Shown one piece after another: positions 35,701 through 47,150 of a DNA stretch of 64,000 nt (position 1 is the stretch's first letter; every line of letters starts with the position of its first letter). The DNA is from Megaleporinus macrocephalus. Its lineage: Eukaryota; Chordata; Actinopteri; Characiformes; Anostomidae. Under the pieces are notes generated by a model, which worked only from the letters and a program-made list of their open reading frames with translations, did no database searches and had not been told where the DNA came from. Where the stretch lies: positions 16,380,841 through 16,444,840 of the forward strand of contig CM038726.1 in the NCBI GenBank assembly GCA_021613375.1, read 5' to 3'. The position numbers and the translations under genes were made by a program.

Positions 35701-36390
35701 GTATCTAAAATGTTTGGCTGGTAGTGTACTAAAACATTTGGCTGGTAGTGTACTAAAACATTTGGCTGGTAATGTACTAAAACGTTTGACTGGTAGTGAT
35801 CTAAAACATTTGACTGGTAGTGATCTAAAACGTTTGGCTGGTAGTGTATCTAAAACGTTTGACTGGTAGTGTACTAAAACATTTGGCTGGTAATATACTA
35901 AAACGTTTGACTGGTAGTGATCTAAAACATTTGGCTGGTAGTGTACTAAAACGTTTGGCTGGTAGTGATCTAAAACTTTTGACTCGTAGTGATCTAAAAC
36001 TTTTGGCTGGTAGTGATCTAAAACATTTGACTGGTAGTGATCTAAAACATTTGGCTGGTAGTGTATCTAAAACGTTTGGCTGGTAGTGTACTAAAACGTT
36101 TGGCTGGTAGTGATCTAAAACTTTTGACTCGTAGTGATCTAAAACTTTTGGCTGGTAGTGATCTAAAACATTTGACTGGTAGTGTACTAAAATGTTTGAC
36201 TGGTAATGTACTAAAACGTTTGTCTGGTAGTGTACTAAAATGTTTGACTGATAATGTACTAAATCGTTTGGCTGGTAGTGTACTAAAACGTTTGGCTGGT
36301 AATGTACTAAAATGTTTGGCTGGTAGTGTACTAAAACGTTTGACTGGTAGTGTATCTAAAACATTTGGCTGGTAATGTACTAAAACGTTT
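32749..36390 (+). repeat. Array higher-order block, copy 2
   Basis: Copy of 29331-32600 with extra local duplications. For example the rare GTATTGTATC linker occurs at 34431 and again at 34651, a 220-bp step. The last 320 bp match copy 1 almost base for base. Confidence 0.85.
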
Positions 36391-37890
36391 GGCTGGTAAT
36401 GTACTAAAACGTTTGGCTGGTAGTGTACTAAAACGTTTGGCTGGTAGTGTATCTAAAACGTTTGGCTGGTAGTGTTCTAAAACGTTTGGCTGGTAGTGTA
36501 TCTAAAACGTTTGACTGTTAGTGTATCTAAAACGTTTGGCTGGTAGTGATATAAATGTTTGGCTGGTAGTGTATCTAAAACGTTTGGCTGGTAGTGTTCT
36601 AAAACGTTTGGCTGGTAGTGTATCTAAAACGTTTGGCTGGTAGTGTATCTAAAACGTTTGGCTGGTAGTGATATAAATGTTTGGCTGGTAGTGTATCTAA
36701 AACGTTTGGCTGGTAGTGTTCTAAAACGTTTGGCTGGTAGTGTATCTAAAACGTTTGGCTGGTAGTGTATCTAAAACGTTTGACTGTTAGTGTACTAAAA
36801 CGTTTGGCTGGTAATGTACTAAAACGTTTGGCTGGTAATGTACTAAAACGTTTGACTGGTAGTGTATCTAAAACGTTTGGCTGGTAGTGTACTAAAACGT
36901 TTGACTGGTAGTGTATCTAAAACGTTTGGCTGGTAGTGTACTAAAACGTTTGACTGGTAGTGTATCTAAAACGTTTGACTGTTGGTGTACTAAAACGTTT
37001 GGCTGGTAGTGTATCTAAAACGTTTGACTGGTAGTGTATCTAAAACGCTTGACTGGTAGTGATTTAAACGTTTGACTGGTAGTGTAATAAAACATTTGGC
37101 TGGTAATGTACTAAAACGTTTGGTTGGTAATGTACTAAAACGTTTGACTGGTAGTGTATCTAAAACGTTTGGCTGGTAGTGATCTAAAACGTTTGACTGG
37201 TAGTGTATCTAAAACGTTTGGCTGGTAGTGTACTAAAACGTTTGACTGGTAGTGTATCTAAAATGTTTGACTGTTAGTGTACTAAAACGTTTGGCTGGTA
37301 GTGTATCTAAAACGTTTGGCTGGTAGTGTACTAAAACGTTTGACTGGTAGTGTATCTAAAACGTTTTACTAGTAATGTATCTAAAACGTTTGGCTGGTAG
37401 TGATCTAAAACGTTTGGCTGGTAGTGATCTAAAACGTTTGACTGTTAGTGTACTAAAACGTTTGGCTGGTAGTGTATCTAAAACGTTTGACTGGTAGTGT
37501 ACTAAAACATTTGGCTGGTAATGTACTAAAACGTTTGACTGGTAGTGATCTAAAACATTTGGCTGGTAGTGTATTTAAAATGTTTGGCTGGTAGTGTACT
37601 AAAACGTTTGGCTGGTAGTGATCTAAAACTTTTGACTCGTAGTGATCTAAAACTTTTGGCTGGTAGTGATCTAAAACATTTGACTGGTAGTGTACTAAAA
37701 TGTTTGACTGGTAATGTACTAAAACGTTTGTCTGGTAGTGTACTAAAATGTTTGACTGGTAATGTACTAAATCGTTTGGCTGGTAGTGTACTAAAACGTT
37801 TGGCTGGTAATGTACTAAAACGTTTGGCTGGTAGTGTACTAAAACGTTTGACTGGTAGTGTATCTAAAACGTTTGACTGGTAGTGTATCT
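36391..37890 (+). repeat. Array higher-order block, copy 3 (shortened)
   Basis: It starts in the middle of the block pattern, contains the GATATAAATG units (36548 and 36670) and the GATTTAAACG unit (37061), and ends with the frame at 37569-37883, which matches 36061-36375 at 1,508 bp distance. The middle of the block is missing. Confidence 0.8.
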
Positions 37891-39060
37891 AAAACGTTTG
37901 TCTGGTAGTGATCTAAAACATTTGGCTGGTAGTAATCTAAAACGTTTGGCTGGTAGTGATCTAAAACGTTTGGCCGGTAGTGTATCTAAAACGTTTGGCC
38001 GGTAGTGTACTAAAACGTTTGACTGGTAGTGATCTAAAACGTTTGGCTGGTAGTGATCTAAAACGTTTGGCTGGTAGTGTACTAAAACGTTTGTCTGATA
38101 ATGTACTAAAACGTTTTACTGGTAGTGATCTAAAACGTTTTACTGGTAGTGTACTAAAACGTTTGTCTGGTAGTGTACAAAAACGTTTTACTGGTAGTGT
38201 ATCTAAAACGTTTGACTGGTAGGGTAATAAAAGTTTGACTGGTAGGGTAATAAAACGTTTTACTGGTAGTGTATCTAAAACGTTTGTCTGGTAGTGTATC
38301 TAAAACGTTTTACTGGTAGTGTGTCTAAACCGTTTGACTGGTAGTGATCTAAAACGTTTGACTAGTAGTGTACTAAAATGTTTGACTGGTAGTGTACTAA
38401 AACGTTTGACTGGTAGTGTACTAAAACTTTTGACTGGTAGTGTATCTGAAACGTTTGACTGGTAGGGTAATAAAAGTTTGACTGGTAGGGTAATAAAACG
38501 GTAGTGTATTAACGTTTGTCTGGTAGTGTATCTAAAACGTTTTACTGGTAGTGTGTCTAAACCGTTTGACTGGTAGTGATCTAAAACATTTGACTAGTAG
38601 TGTACTAAAATGTTTGACTGGTAGGGTAATAAAACGTTTGACTGGTAGTGTACTAAAACGTTTTACTGGTAGTGTATCTAAAACGTTTGTCTGGTAGTGA
38701 TCTAAAACGTTTGACTAGTAGTGTACTAAAACGTTTGACTGGTAGTTTACTAAAACGTTTGACTGGTAGTGATCTAAAACATTTGACTGGTAGTGAACTG
38801 AAACATTTGACTGGTAGTGATCTAAAGCGTTGACTGGTAGTGTACTAAAACGTTTGACTGGTAGTGATCTAAAACGTTTGACTGGTAGTGATCTAAAACG
38901 TTTGACTGGTAGTGTACTAAAACGTTTGACTGATAGTGATCTAAAACGTTTGACTGGTAGTGATCTAAAACGTTTGACTGGTAGTGTACTAAAACGTTTG
39001 ACTGGTAGTGTACTAAAACTTTTGACTGGTAGTGTTCTAAAACTTTTGACTGGTGTAAAT
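37891..39060 (+). repeat. Heterogeneous right edge of the array, with Tc1-like terminus
   Basis: Units here are less uniform: GTAGGGTAATAAAAG types, GTTTTACTGG types, and a truncated unit near 38500. No higher-order order is visible. The last two units carry CTAAAACTTTTGACT (39013-39027 and 39037-39051), the exact complement of the left-hand terminal phrase AGTCAAAAGTTTTAG, and the array stops at CTGGTGTAAA. Confidence 0.9.
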
Positions 39061-39735
39061 GAAAAAAAATAAAAATCCCCTCTTTTCAAAGAGGTCTTAC
39101 TATAATACACGCCCCCAAAAACTAAGCAAACTCAGACCACCTGAGGTAGAGGCTTGTAGTTTATTTTGTGGTCCAATTGATTTGTACAAGCCCTCGAGAC
39201 TTGCACAGTACATGTACAGCCACAGCCTTCCAGCACGTTAGCAGGTAAAAACAGTCCACCAAGCTTCCATGCAGGATCAAGGTGGGGATTTTATGATTCT
39301 GGGGCTCCAGGGAAGACACAAGTAGAAGAACCCCTGGAGAAATATTTCTAAATCTCGCTATGGGCTCCCACCAGTCTTGGCAAGTAAAATCATCTTAAAT
39401 CTAGTTGGTATATGCATTTGTTTAAATAAAGATGCTTTTAGAACTCTCAGGTCATTTTGGAACCAAGGAATAAACTTAACATCAGATAACATCAATACAC
39501 ATGCTATATATGGGATGTTTACAGAGTATTGGATACTCATCAGAATTTGGGTCATTATTTTTTGAGCTGGATTACTTGCTGATACTTCTCTGCAGGTCAG
39601 TGAATCTATAACCACTTGCAGACTTCAGGCTAAGTATCTGCCAATACAGTACGTTCCTTTGCTACAAAGTAATGTAGAAGTAAAGTAATACATAATAAGA
39701 GTACTTGTATTGCTTTGAGTCAATAAAATTGTTTA
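39061..39735. other. Unannotated DNA
   Basis: No gene. A purine run (GAAAAAAAATAAAAA) follows the array directly. Confidence 0.55.
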
Positions 39736-40245
39736 TTTTATCAGCTCCATGTACAATATAGGTGCACTTTGTAGTTCTACACTTACAGACTGTAGTCCAT
39801 CTGATTCTCTGTATGTTTTTAAAGAGTCAGAACCCACACAGGATCACCACAAAGTAGATATCAGTAGAGTGGTTGGTCATTCTCTGCATTGCAGTGACGC
39901 TGACATTATGGTGATGTGTTTGTGTGCGTTGTGCTGATGTCCACTCACTGTCCACTCTAACAGACATGCCTTGCGGGTCCACCTTGTAGGTCCACCGTGT
40001 AGATGTAAAGTCAGAGATGATAGCTCATCTGTTGCTGTACAGTTTGTGTTAGTCATCCTGTAGTCTTTCATCAGTGGTCACAGGACTCTTCCCCTACTCT
40101 TCCCACTAATGGCTGGATGTTTGGTTGGTGGGCTGTTCTCAGTCTAGCAGTGACACTGAGGTGCTCCAGCAGCACTGTTTTGTCTGGTCCACTCATAAAG
40201 AAGTTATAAAGAAGTGGAGTATCTGCTAATACATTGAGATAATTT
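39736..40245 (+). mobile_element. Dispersed fish DNA-transposon-like repeat
   Basis: Phrases CTTACAGACTGTAGTCCATC, GTGGTTGGTCATTCTCTGCA, TGCAGTGACGCTGACATTAT and ATCAGTGGTCACAGGACTC form a repeat that I recall as abundant in otophysan fishes. No protein is encoded. A smaller reversed fragment is at 55920-56110. Confidence 0.7.
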
Positions 40246-40394
40246 GATACAGAGTTATGTAGAAGTAGACTGAATGGAGTTTATAGACCTTTTCTTATTG
40301 ACAATTATGCAACTATATATAATATATAATATAAACAGCTCCACCTTGTAATCCTGTTTCTTTCTCATATGACCACCTCTATGATGATAATTAT

Positions 40395-40770
40395 ATAAGG
40401 TAGTCTCTATGGCAGAGGTCACTAATAGGCAGACAGCGGTCCGGACCCAGACGTTGTCCAATGCGGACCCAAACTGATAAACTATTAAGAACGATTTAAT
40501 TTTGAAAAATTATTTGAAGCAGCAGAACTTTTCTGGTCTTTATGGTATACGTGCTTTGCGGCGCAGAAAACTCACAGACCAATCACGTGCGTTGGAAGAT
40601 AGCCAAAGGCGCTCCTCAGCCAATCAGATCTGTGCATATTCGGGAGTGTGGCACGCACACAGGAGAGGTATGAAGCATAATATGCTCTAAAAAAGGAAAT
40701 TTGACGACTATTTTAACTGGGAATGGACCAAGACTTATGTTTATTCTTCCCACAGGCGACTCCAAACCAA
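40395..40770 (+). mobile_element. 5' end of a decayed hAT transposon
   Basis: A terminus-like stretch (GGCAGAGGTCACTAATAGGC, GCGGTCCGGACCCAGACGTT) leads to the start of a transposase frame at about 40690. Its residues KRKFDDYFNWEWTKTY resemble the KRKFD...EW opening of fish hAT transposases of the type that also gave rise to vertebrate ZBED-like genes. The frame is lost soon after, and the remaining gene is absent. Confidence 0.65.
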
Positions 40771-40820
40771 CAGGTAAAGCTGTGAGCTAATGAAAAGATG
40801 CTGCTTTATTTACTGTTTCT

Positions 40821-40886
<66 letters not shown>
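40821..40886. repeat. (AT)n microsatellite
   Basis: About 32 AT repeats. Confidence 0.97.
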
Positions 40887-40890
<4 letters not shown>

Positions 40891-42084
40891 TTTTTCAGTT
40901 TTTTTTAGCCATTGTAGCCATTGTTTTTACTTTAAGTGAGTAAAAAACATTTATTAGAAATTTTATAAATAATTCATCATTCAATTCAGCATTTAAACAG
41001 TAAATATACTAAAATATACTAAACGGTATGTGTGATGTGTTGGTGTTTCAGTAGCTGATGGTATAAGATGCTGATACTAGGCTACTTCAGTAAACAGGAT
41101 ACACCACTGAATCAGAACACAAGTTAGAAATGATGATGGTCTGGACCTTGGCCTGAGGAAATCTCCTCTAACTGGACCTTACTGACTTCTAATTTAATAC
41201 CACTGCTCTATGGGATTTACATTGTCATGTTTGCATTTGTTCCCTCTCTCTACCCCTACCACACACACGCAGTCACACAATGGATGCTGTCATTATGCCA
41301 GTTTTTTGGGTAAGTCGTGTTAGCCGATGGCAAGGTCATATATTGAAGCATGTCTTTGAAGTCAGATCCTCTGCTCCAGTCCTTTTCTTTCTGTAATGGG
41401 TTTAATAAGACTCCCAAAGTGCAGAAGTTGCTCCAGTGGAATTGCACGGCAAACGTCCCGCTGAGATCTTCTGTGTATTATGGCAGACATCGTCAGCTGT
41501 CACAGCTGCCTCATGTCTTCTGCGGTTCATGTTAGCCTGTTTGATGGAGCCGTCGGGGGATATTTCAGATATTTCTGTCTTTATCTTCTTTGCCTCACTC
41601 GCTCTTGCTCTTTCTGTGTCTCCCTCTGTGTCTCATTCTTTCTCTCTTGTGGTCTCTCTCTCTCTCTCTGTATATAAGAATTTTCAGTTCATGGCAAACA
41701 CATTTAACATTTCAACAAGTGTTGGTGCCTATATTAAAAAATACATATGATAATAATAAAAATAATAATAATAAAAAATAAAAGGAGAATAAGACTAGAA
41801 AAAGAACTGTACATTGCAATAATTACCAAATAAAAAAACATCACCCAGAAATGTAATGTTTTGGTCAAAATGTAATGAACTTAAGTAATAACTTGCTTGT
41901 TAATATAACAGCTCACCCAATAATGTACTGCAAATTTTACACTTATAATGTAATACATAATATACTGCATTGGCTGGTAATGTAGTGGCAAGTACTGTTC
42001 TCCTGGCACATGCCAAATCCAGACTCGTCTATAGGATAACCAGACGGAAAAGTGTCATTCGTCATTCATCATTCCAGAGAACAC
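40887..42084. other. Unannotated DNA
   Basis: A CT-rich patch (about 41590-41675) and an AAT-rich patch (about 41750-41780) are simple sequence. No gene is visible. Confidence 0.5.
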
Positions 42085-42398
42085 TATATATAATATATAA
42101 AACTCACCCCTGAGCTTTGTTTACTCTGTTTTGTATAAAAACCTGTTTGTCAATTGATTAGTGATTGCATACCGAGTCTTCTGAATTGTTTGCTGTCTTT
42201 CGACTCATTCTCTTTTTGCCGATCTGGATTTGACCCTTGCCTGGTTACTGTTTACGGTTTTGCCTTGCGCATGTCTGTTTAGTCGTTTTGCTCGGTTTTT
42301 ACCTGGATTGTCTTGTGACTACGGTCTTGGATTTCCCAAACGATATTAAAGTTTACTTTCCTATAACATCTGCAAGCGTTTGCTTCGTCTCAGCCACA
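42085..42398 (+). mobile_element. LTR-like sequence directly before a minisatellite
   Basis: The block has the feel of a gypsy-type LTR: a TATAAAA box at about 42136, then a long TTTG/CCTG-rich stretch, a polyadenylation-like GATATTAAAGTTTAC at 42342, and an end rich in TTTGCTTCGTCTCAGCCACA. The left border is unclear and no internal domain is present. Confidence 0.45.
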
Positions 42399-43330
42399 TG
42401 TTCATTCCATATATATCAATGTTCATTCCATATACTGTATATCAGTGTTCATTCCATATATATCAATGTTCATTCCATATATTGTATATCAATGTTCATT
42501 CCATATATATCAATGTTCATTCCATATATATCAATGTTCATTCCATATACTGTATATCAATGTTCATTCCATATATATCAATGTTCATTCCATATACTGT
42601 ATATCAATGTTCATTCCATATTTATCAATGTTCATTCCATTATATATCAATGTTCATTCCATATTTATCAATGTTCATTCCATATACTGTATATCAATGT
42701 TCATTCCATATACTGTATATCAATGTTCATTCCATATATATCAATGTTCATTCCATATATATCAATGTTCATTCCATATTTATCAATGTTCAATCCATAT
42801 ACTGTATATCAATGTTCATTCCATATTTATCAATGTTCATTCCATATATATCAATGTTCATTCCATATTTATCAATGTTCATTCCATATACTGTATATCA
42901 ATGTTCATTCCAAATATATCTATGTTTTTTCCATATATATCAATCTTCATTCCATATATATCAATGTTCATTCCATATTTATCAATGTTCATTCCATATA
43001 CTGTATATCAATGTTCATTCCATATACTGTATATCAATGTTCATTCCATATTTATCAATGTTCATTTCATATGCTGTATATCAATGTTCATTCCATATTT
43101 ATCAATGTTCATTCCATATTTATCAATGTTCATTCCATATACTGTATATCAATGTTCATTCCATATATATCTATGTTTTTTCCATATATATCAGTGTTCT
43201 TTCCATATATATTAATGGTCATTCCATATACATCTATTTTTTTTCCATATATATCAATGTTCTTTCCATATGTATTAATGGTCATTTCATATATATCGGT
43301 GGCCATTCCATATATATCAATGTTCAGTCC
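42399..43330 (+). repeat. 21/26-bp minisatellite
   Basis: The core TATCAATGTTCATTCCATAT recurs about 40 times. One unit type is 21 bp (ATATATATC), the other about 26 bp with an inserted ACTGT (ATATACTGTATATC), and TTTATC variants occur. The right end (43160-43330) is more diverged (TATGTTTTTTCC, TTAATGGTC). The mixture of lengths leaves all three plus-strand frames open for hundreds of codons. The 430-codon frame at 42237-43529 is therefore not evidence of a gene. Confidence 0.95.
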
Positions 43331-45009
43331 ATATATATATATATATATATTACTACTGTGCAAAAGTCACCTCATCTTATTGTTTGTATTATCTTACCAA
43401 TATATCAAAAAATCCATCAAAGCACTTAATTACACTTACATGGACTACTTGGCAATAAAATCTCTATGCTTTAAAAGAAAGATGAGATTCCCTTTTTACG
43501 TTTTCCAGGAAAAAAGTCAAGTCAGTTAAGTAACCCCATTGCAGTTTGGGGGATATAATTATTCATTTAATGGATTAATGGATTACATGTATGAATGACT
43601 GTACTAATACCAGTTATCATTACACCGATATCAAAAACCAGCAGCTGCCTGTCACATTGAATTGAATGAATGGACTAACAGAAAAGGCTCAAAATGATCT
43701 GAAATCAAATCTTGTTACATTAATACATCATTGTACATCACAATACAATCATGTTTCATGGCAGTAATGAGTTATAAGTGTTATTGTCAGTTAGAAGTGT
43801 AGTTCTGATATGCAGCAGTTGCTAATATTCTCTAATATAATGGCTACGAAATCCTCCAAACACATAGTAAGCTTTGAGATGGTGTGTGTTTCCTGTGAGT
43901 GTATATATCAACATTGGTAGCATCTCCAACCCAATCACATTTATCATCTCCCGTCATGCACCATGTGGCATCATACAAGAGAAGACAGATGTGAACGCAA
44001 CGTGATTTATTTCGACACGATGAACACTGGAGAAAAATATCAACAACTTCCCCCCTCATCAATAATTCTCCACTTTCTCCTTCACATCCAGTAGCTCGCT
44101 CGCTCACTGTCTTTCTCAGAGACTTTTTGCCAACCTGACCGAGCTCTGTGAGCTTTCTCTCTCTATCTCTCTCTCTCTCTCTCTTTTTTTTTGATCAATA
44201 ATTAAGCACACAAAAGCGCTCTGTGCGAACTCCGAGCGCTCTGTGGTAAAATAATCTCTGCGTGGAGGGATGGATCTCACTGCGTTGACCCCGATTGAAA
44301 TCGGAGCCCACTTCTCTTCTAAACTGTTGCTGCTCCTGCGGGGTTTTTTTCCCTGCCGCTCCGTGTGTGTGTGTGAGTGTGCATTTGAGTAACTGTGATG
44401 AGCCAGAGCTCCTTTAATAAGAGAGAGGAAGCCTCTTCGTCTGAACTGCCCCCATCTTTGTGCTTCACCTCTGTGGCAGGACTTCTGATCTTCTGCAAGA
44501 TTGGCTCCAACTTTCTCCAACTACACTGTCTTCTCTCTGAGAATACTGGAGCAACAAAAATGAAGCATGCATTTATTTCCTTCCACCAGAAAGACTGCAA
44601 CATGCTTAACTGTCCTTCATTTACTTAATGCCCAGTAGAAAACGAGAGGGAGTGTCAGGGAAAAGTCAAAAGAAAATAAATGTATCTGTCCATCCTTCCA
44701 CTAAGAGGAGACAGCTCAACGCTACCGGTCTGAAATCACGTGTAGCTGTCAAGACATTGTTACAGATAAAACGAAACAATCGGCAAATAAAACAAAGAAG
44801 CTGCTTGTGTTGTGTACATGTATTTTCTTAGGGATTTCTTAGATCGTGAGACGCAAACAATGCAACTATATTCTATGACTAAGCATTGTAGGTGTGGAAC
44901 AATAGCTCTTCAGCTTTCTTTAAAAAAATGAAAGCAGGACTCCAAAAAAAGCAAAGGCTGGACAATTTCAATATTGAAAAATGTATATTATACAGTAGGC
45001 ACCTGGGGG

Positions 45010-45016
<7 letters not shown>
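43331..45016. other. Unannotated DNA, with a GC-richer stretch at 44040-44560
   Basis: A short (AT)n lies at 43333-43350. 44040-44560 is less AT-rich, has a TC-run at about 44155-44185, and carries overlapping open frames on both strands with no domain. It may be constrained non-coding DNA, but that is a guess. Confidence 0.45.

Positions 45017-45084
<68 letters not shown>
45017..45084. repeat. (AT)n microsatellite
   Basis: About 34 AT repeats. Confidence 0.97.
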
Positions 45085-45090
<6 letters not shown>

Positions 45091-46509
45091 GTTATACATA
45101 TAATATTTTTTTTTTAATATTCAAGTAGTATTAATACAGTAAATAGTGGTTTTACATATGTCAGAGTGTATATTTACCTCTTTCCAAGCTTTTCCTTTGT
45201 GGCAGCCCTGAATAATTTGCAGTTATTATGTAATACCAGCTTTGATTAATCAGTACTTCATTAGGCTAAATCAAGATTAAATGGGTCTAACTTTCAAAAT
45301 AAGATATTTAAAATGCTCTGTATTGTATTTATTCTTATTTACATCAGTTCTAATGATGTATGACATTCTTACTGGTGAGTATGCTTTTAAACAATGAGCT
45401 TAGGTGCCTTTTGCATAGTAGTGTACATAGTTTTGACGAATGACGTGCTGTATTGTAAAATGTGAACTCAACAATATAATGGGAGGCATCTAATTTATTT
45501 TCTGTTCATTCAGTATTACAGCCTACACTATAGGGGTGTACCTAGCTACTCAAGGAAATGAAGAATCACTGATCAGGTTCAGGTTCACTACTCATACACC
45601 ACATCATGAAAAGTCCCTGAAAAAATATACATGCCAACATCATTCCATTCTAATAAGGTTCTAAAATCTAAAAATGGGTAATTAAGCAAGTATTTTATGT
45701 TATACTACAAAACACTTGAGCAGATGAGCCAAATATTTATTATTAGGACTGAGACTGAAAGAGAAAAGCAGGCTAACTTTTTATCTGCTGTTAGCTAAAA
45801 CAAAATGAAAGTATATTTATCTGTTCTCTGTATTGCAGTTATCCACTAAAGAGACACCCTGTGTAGAAGTTCACAAATCATCATCATCATCACCTACCAC
45901 CATGGTTATGTCTACCGTTGGCTGTAGCTCTTTAGCTCATCTGAAGAGGCAGCCTCAACTAATAATGACACCATGTTTTCTCATTGCTGTGTGCTTGCTG
46001 CTGAATTCTCCTCAATGCTACTGCTGCTAGTACAAATTAAGTCTTCTTCTTTATGCCTAAAGTTTACTGAATATCTGTTCTTTCACACTTACAGACAAAC
46101 AATTAGCAAAATTAGCCAGAATGCATTGTAAGCTTAGTCTGTATGCTTATACATTTGACACGGTAGTTGACATTACACAGTTAATGGAGATAAAAACAGC
46201 CAATGCTTGCTGTGAAGGTGAGATTTCTCTTTAATTTAGTTTAATTTCTGGAAAAACATCTTTAACTTGGGTAGCTAAGCCTTTCTGTCACCTGTGAGTG
46301 TATCAGCATGACTACTAGTTTTGCATAAACCAGATTTGGTCTTTCACAACCGCATAATGCAGAAGTGTAGTTAGTGTCCTTTTCAAGGCAGTTACTTATA
46401 AAGTCAGTGCACCTGAGGCCAATAAGGTAGGGTCTTCTAATACAGTGGTCATAGATTCAGAGCCAATTTTCCTGTAGGCATGGCTTAGTGCATACTAATG
46501 GTCATTGCT
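45085..46509. other. Unannotated AT-rich DNA
   Basis: Nothing recognisable. A small ATC run (coding-neutral) lies at about 45879-45893. Confidence 0.55.
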
Positions 46510-47150
46510 TGATTACTAGTAGAGATGGAAGGATCAATCAGCCATGTATCAGTATCGGCCGATTTTTAATCAAAATATGTGATCTGCGACCGGCTGATAT
46601 TTCTCCAATTTAGCCGATCCCGAGAGCCGATCGATGGCGTTAAACAAATTAGTTTAATATCTGTTTTTCCAGCTAGCGTTTCATCCAGGAAGAGGAGCCC
46701 TCTGGCCAGCTCCCTGCAATCCCTATCTACACTGCTAGGTGGAAATACACACCCTTTCATTTTCCTCAGACTGACTAAAGCAGCGGCCTCGCGAGAACAG
46801 TTTACGACGTTCACCTGCATGTACGGATAAAAAAACGTTGTCTGTCTGTGTATGTGACTCTCATCCAGAGCAGTTTGTAACATCTGTAAACTTATTGAAA
46901 TCAACATCTCTTGCTGGCGAACCAAGACAAAGACATTTAACAACAGCAGAGCTAGCATGCGCAGCTAGCACAAAACAAATAACCCAGAGAACCGTGCAGA
47001 CCAGATTTGACCGGTACGTACAGTACAGCAGCAGCAACAGCCAGAGAGCTAAAGGAACCACAGCCAGAGTGATTGAGTTTATAGTTCTAGATAAGCAGCT
47101 CTTCTCGGCTGTAGAAGACGTTCATTTTGCCACTTAATATTCCACCTGGA
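46510..47150 (+). mobile_element. Decayed hAT transposon fragment
   Basis: It begins with a terminus-like TATCAGTATCGGCCGATTTT (46547-46566). A frame at 46838-47137 ends with residues IEFIVLDKQLFSAVEDV, which fits the conserved 'i..fI..d.qPfs.VE' block of hAT/ZBED transposases. The zinc-finger region upstream is broken and the catalytic and dimerisation regions are missing. It is a different hAT family from 40395-40770. Confidence 0.75.

Larger units (their letters stand above)
28337..39060 (+). repeat. 24/25-bp satellite array, about 10.7 kb and roughly 440 units
   Basis: The core CTAAAACGTTTGGCTGGTAG recurs without spacers. Units differ in the linker. GTGTAC, GTGATC, GTGTTC and GTGATAT types are 24 bp, the GTGTATC type is 25 bp, and a few GATATAAATG or GATTTAAACG units are 22-23 bp. 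Other variation is GGCT or GACT after the TTT, and CG, TG or CA at the central CpG. Unit order is itself repeated in blocks (listed separately). Runs of 24-bp units keep one frame open as an eight-residue repeat (GSVLKRLT type) on the plus strand and a basic repeat on the minus strand. These are artefacts of the period and are broken by each 25-bp unit. Confidence 0.98.

Noticed and set aside
28337..39060. CRISPR-like array of short repeats
   Set aside because: Repeats of 24-25 bp abut with no unique spacers, in a eukaryotic setting with transposon flanks.
42237..43529. A 430-codon frame, the longest in the window
   Set aside because: It spans a minisatellite whose unit lacks stops in all three frames. 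The parallel 349- and 256-codon frames show it is an artefact.
44116..44520. A 134-codon minus-strand frame
   Set aside because: It reads through a TC microsatellite (Arg-Glu repeats) and a GT run, with no domain.
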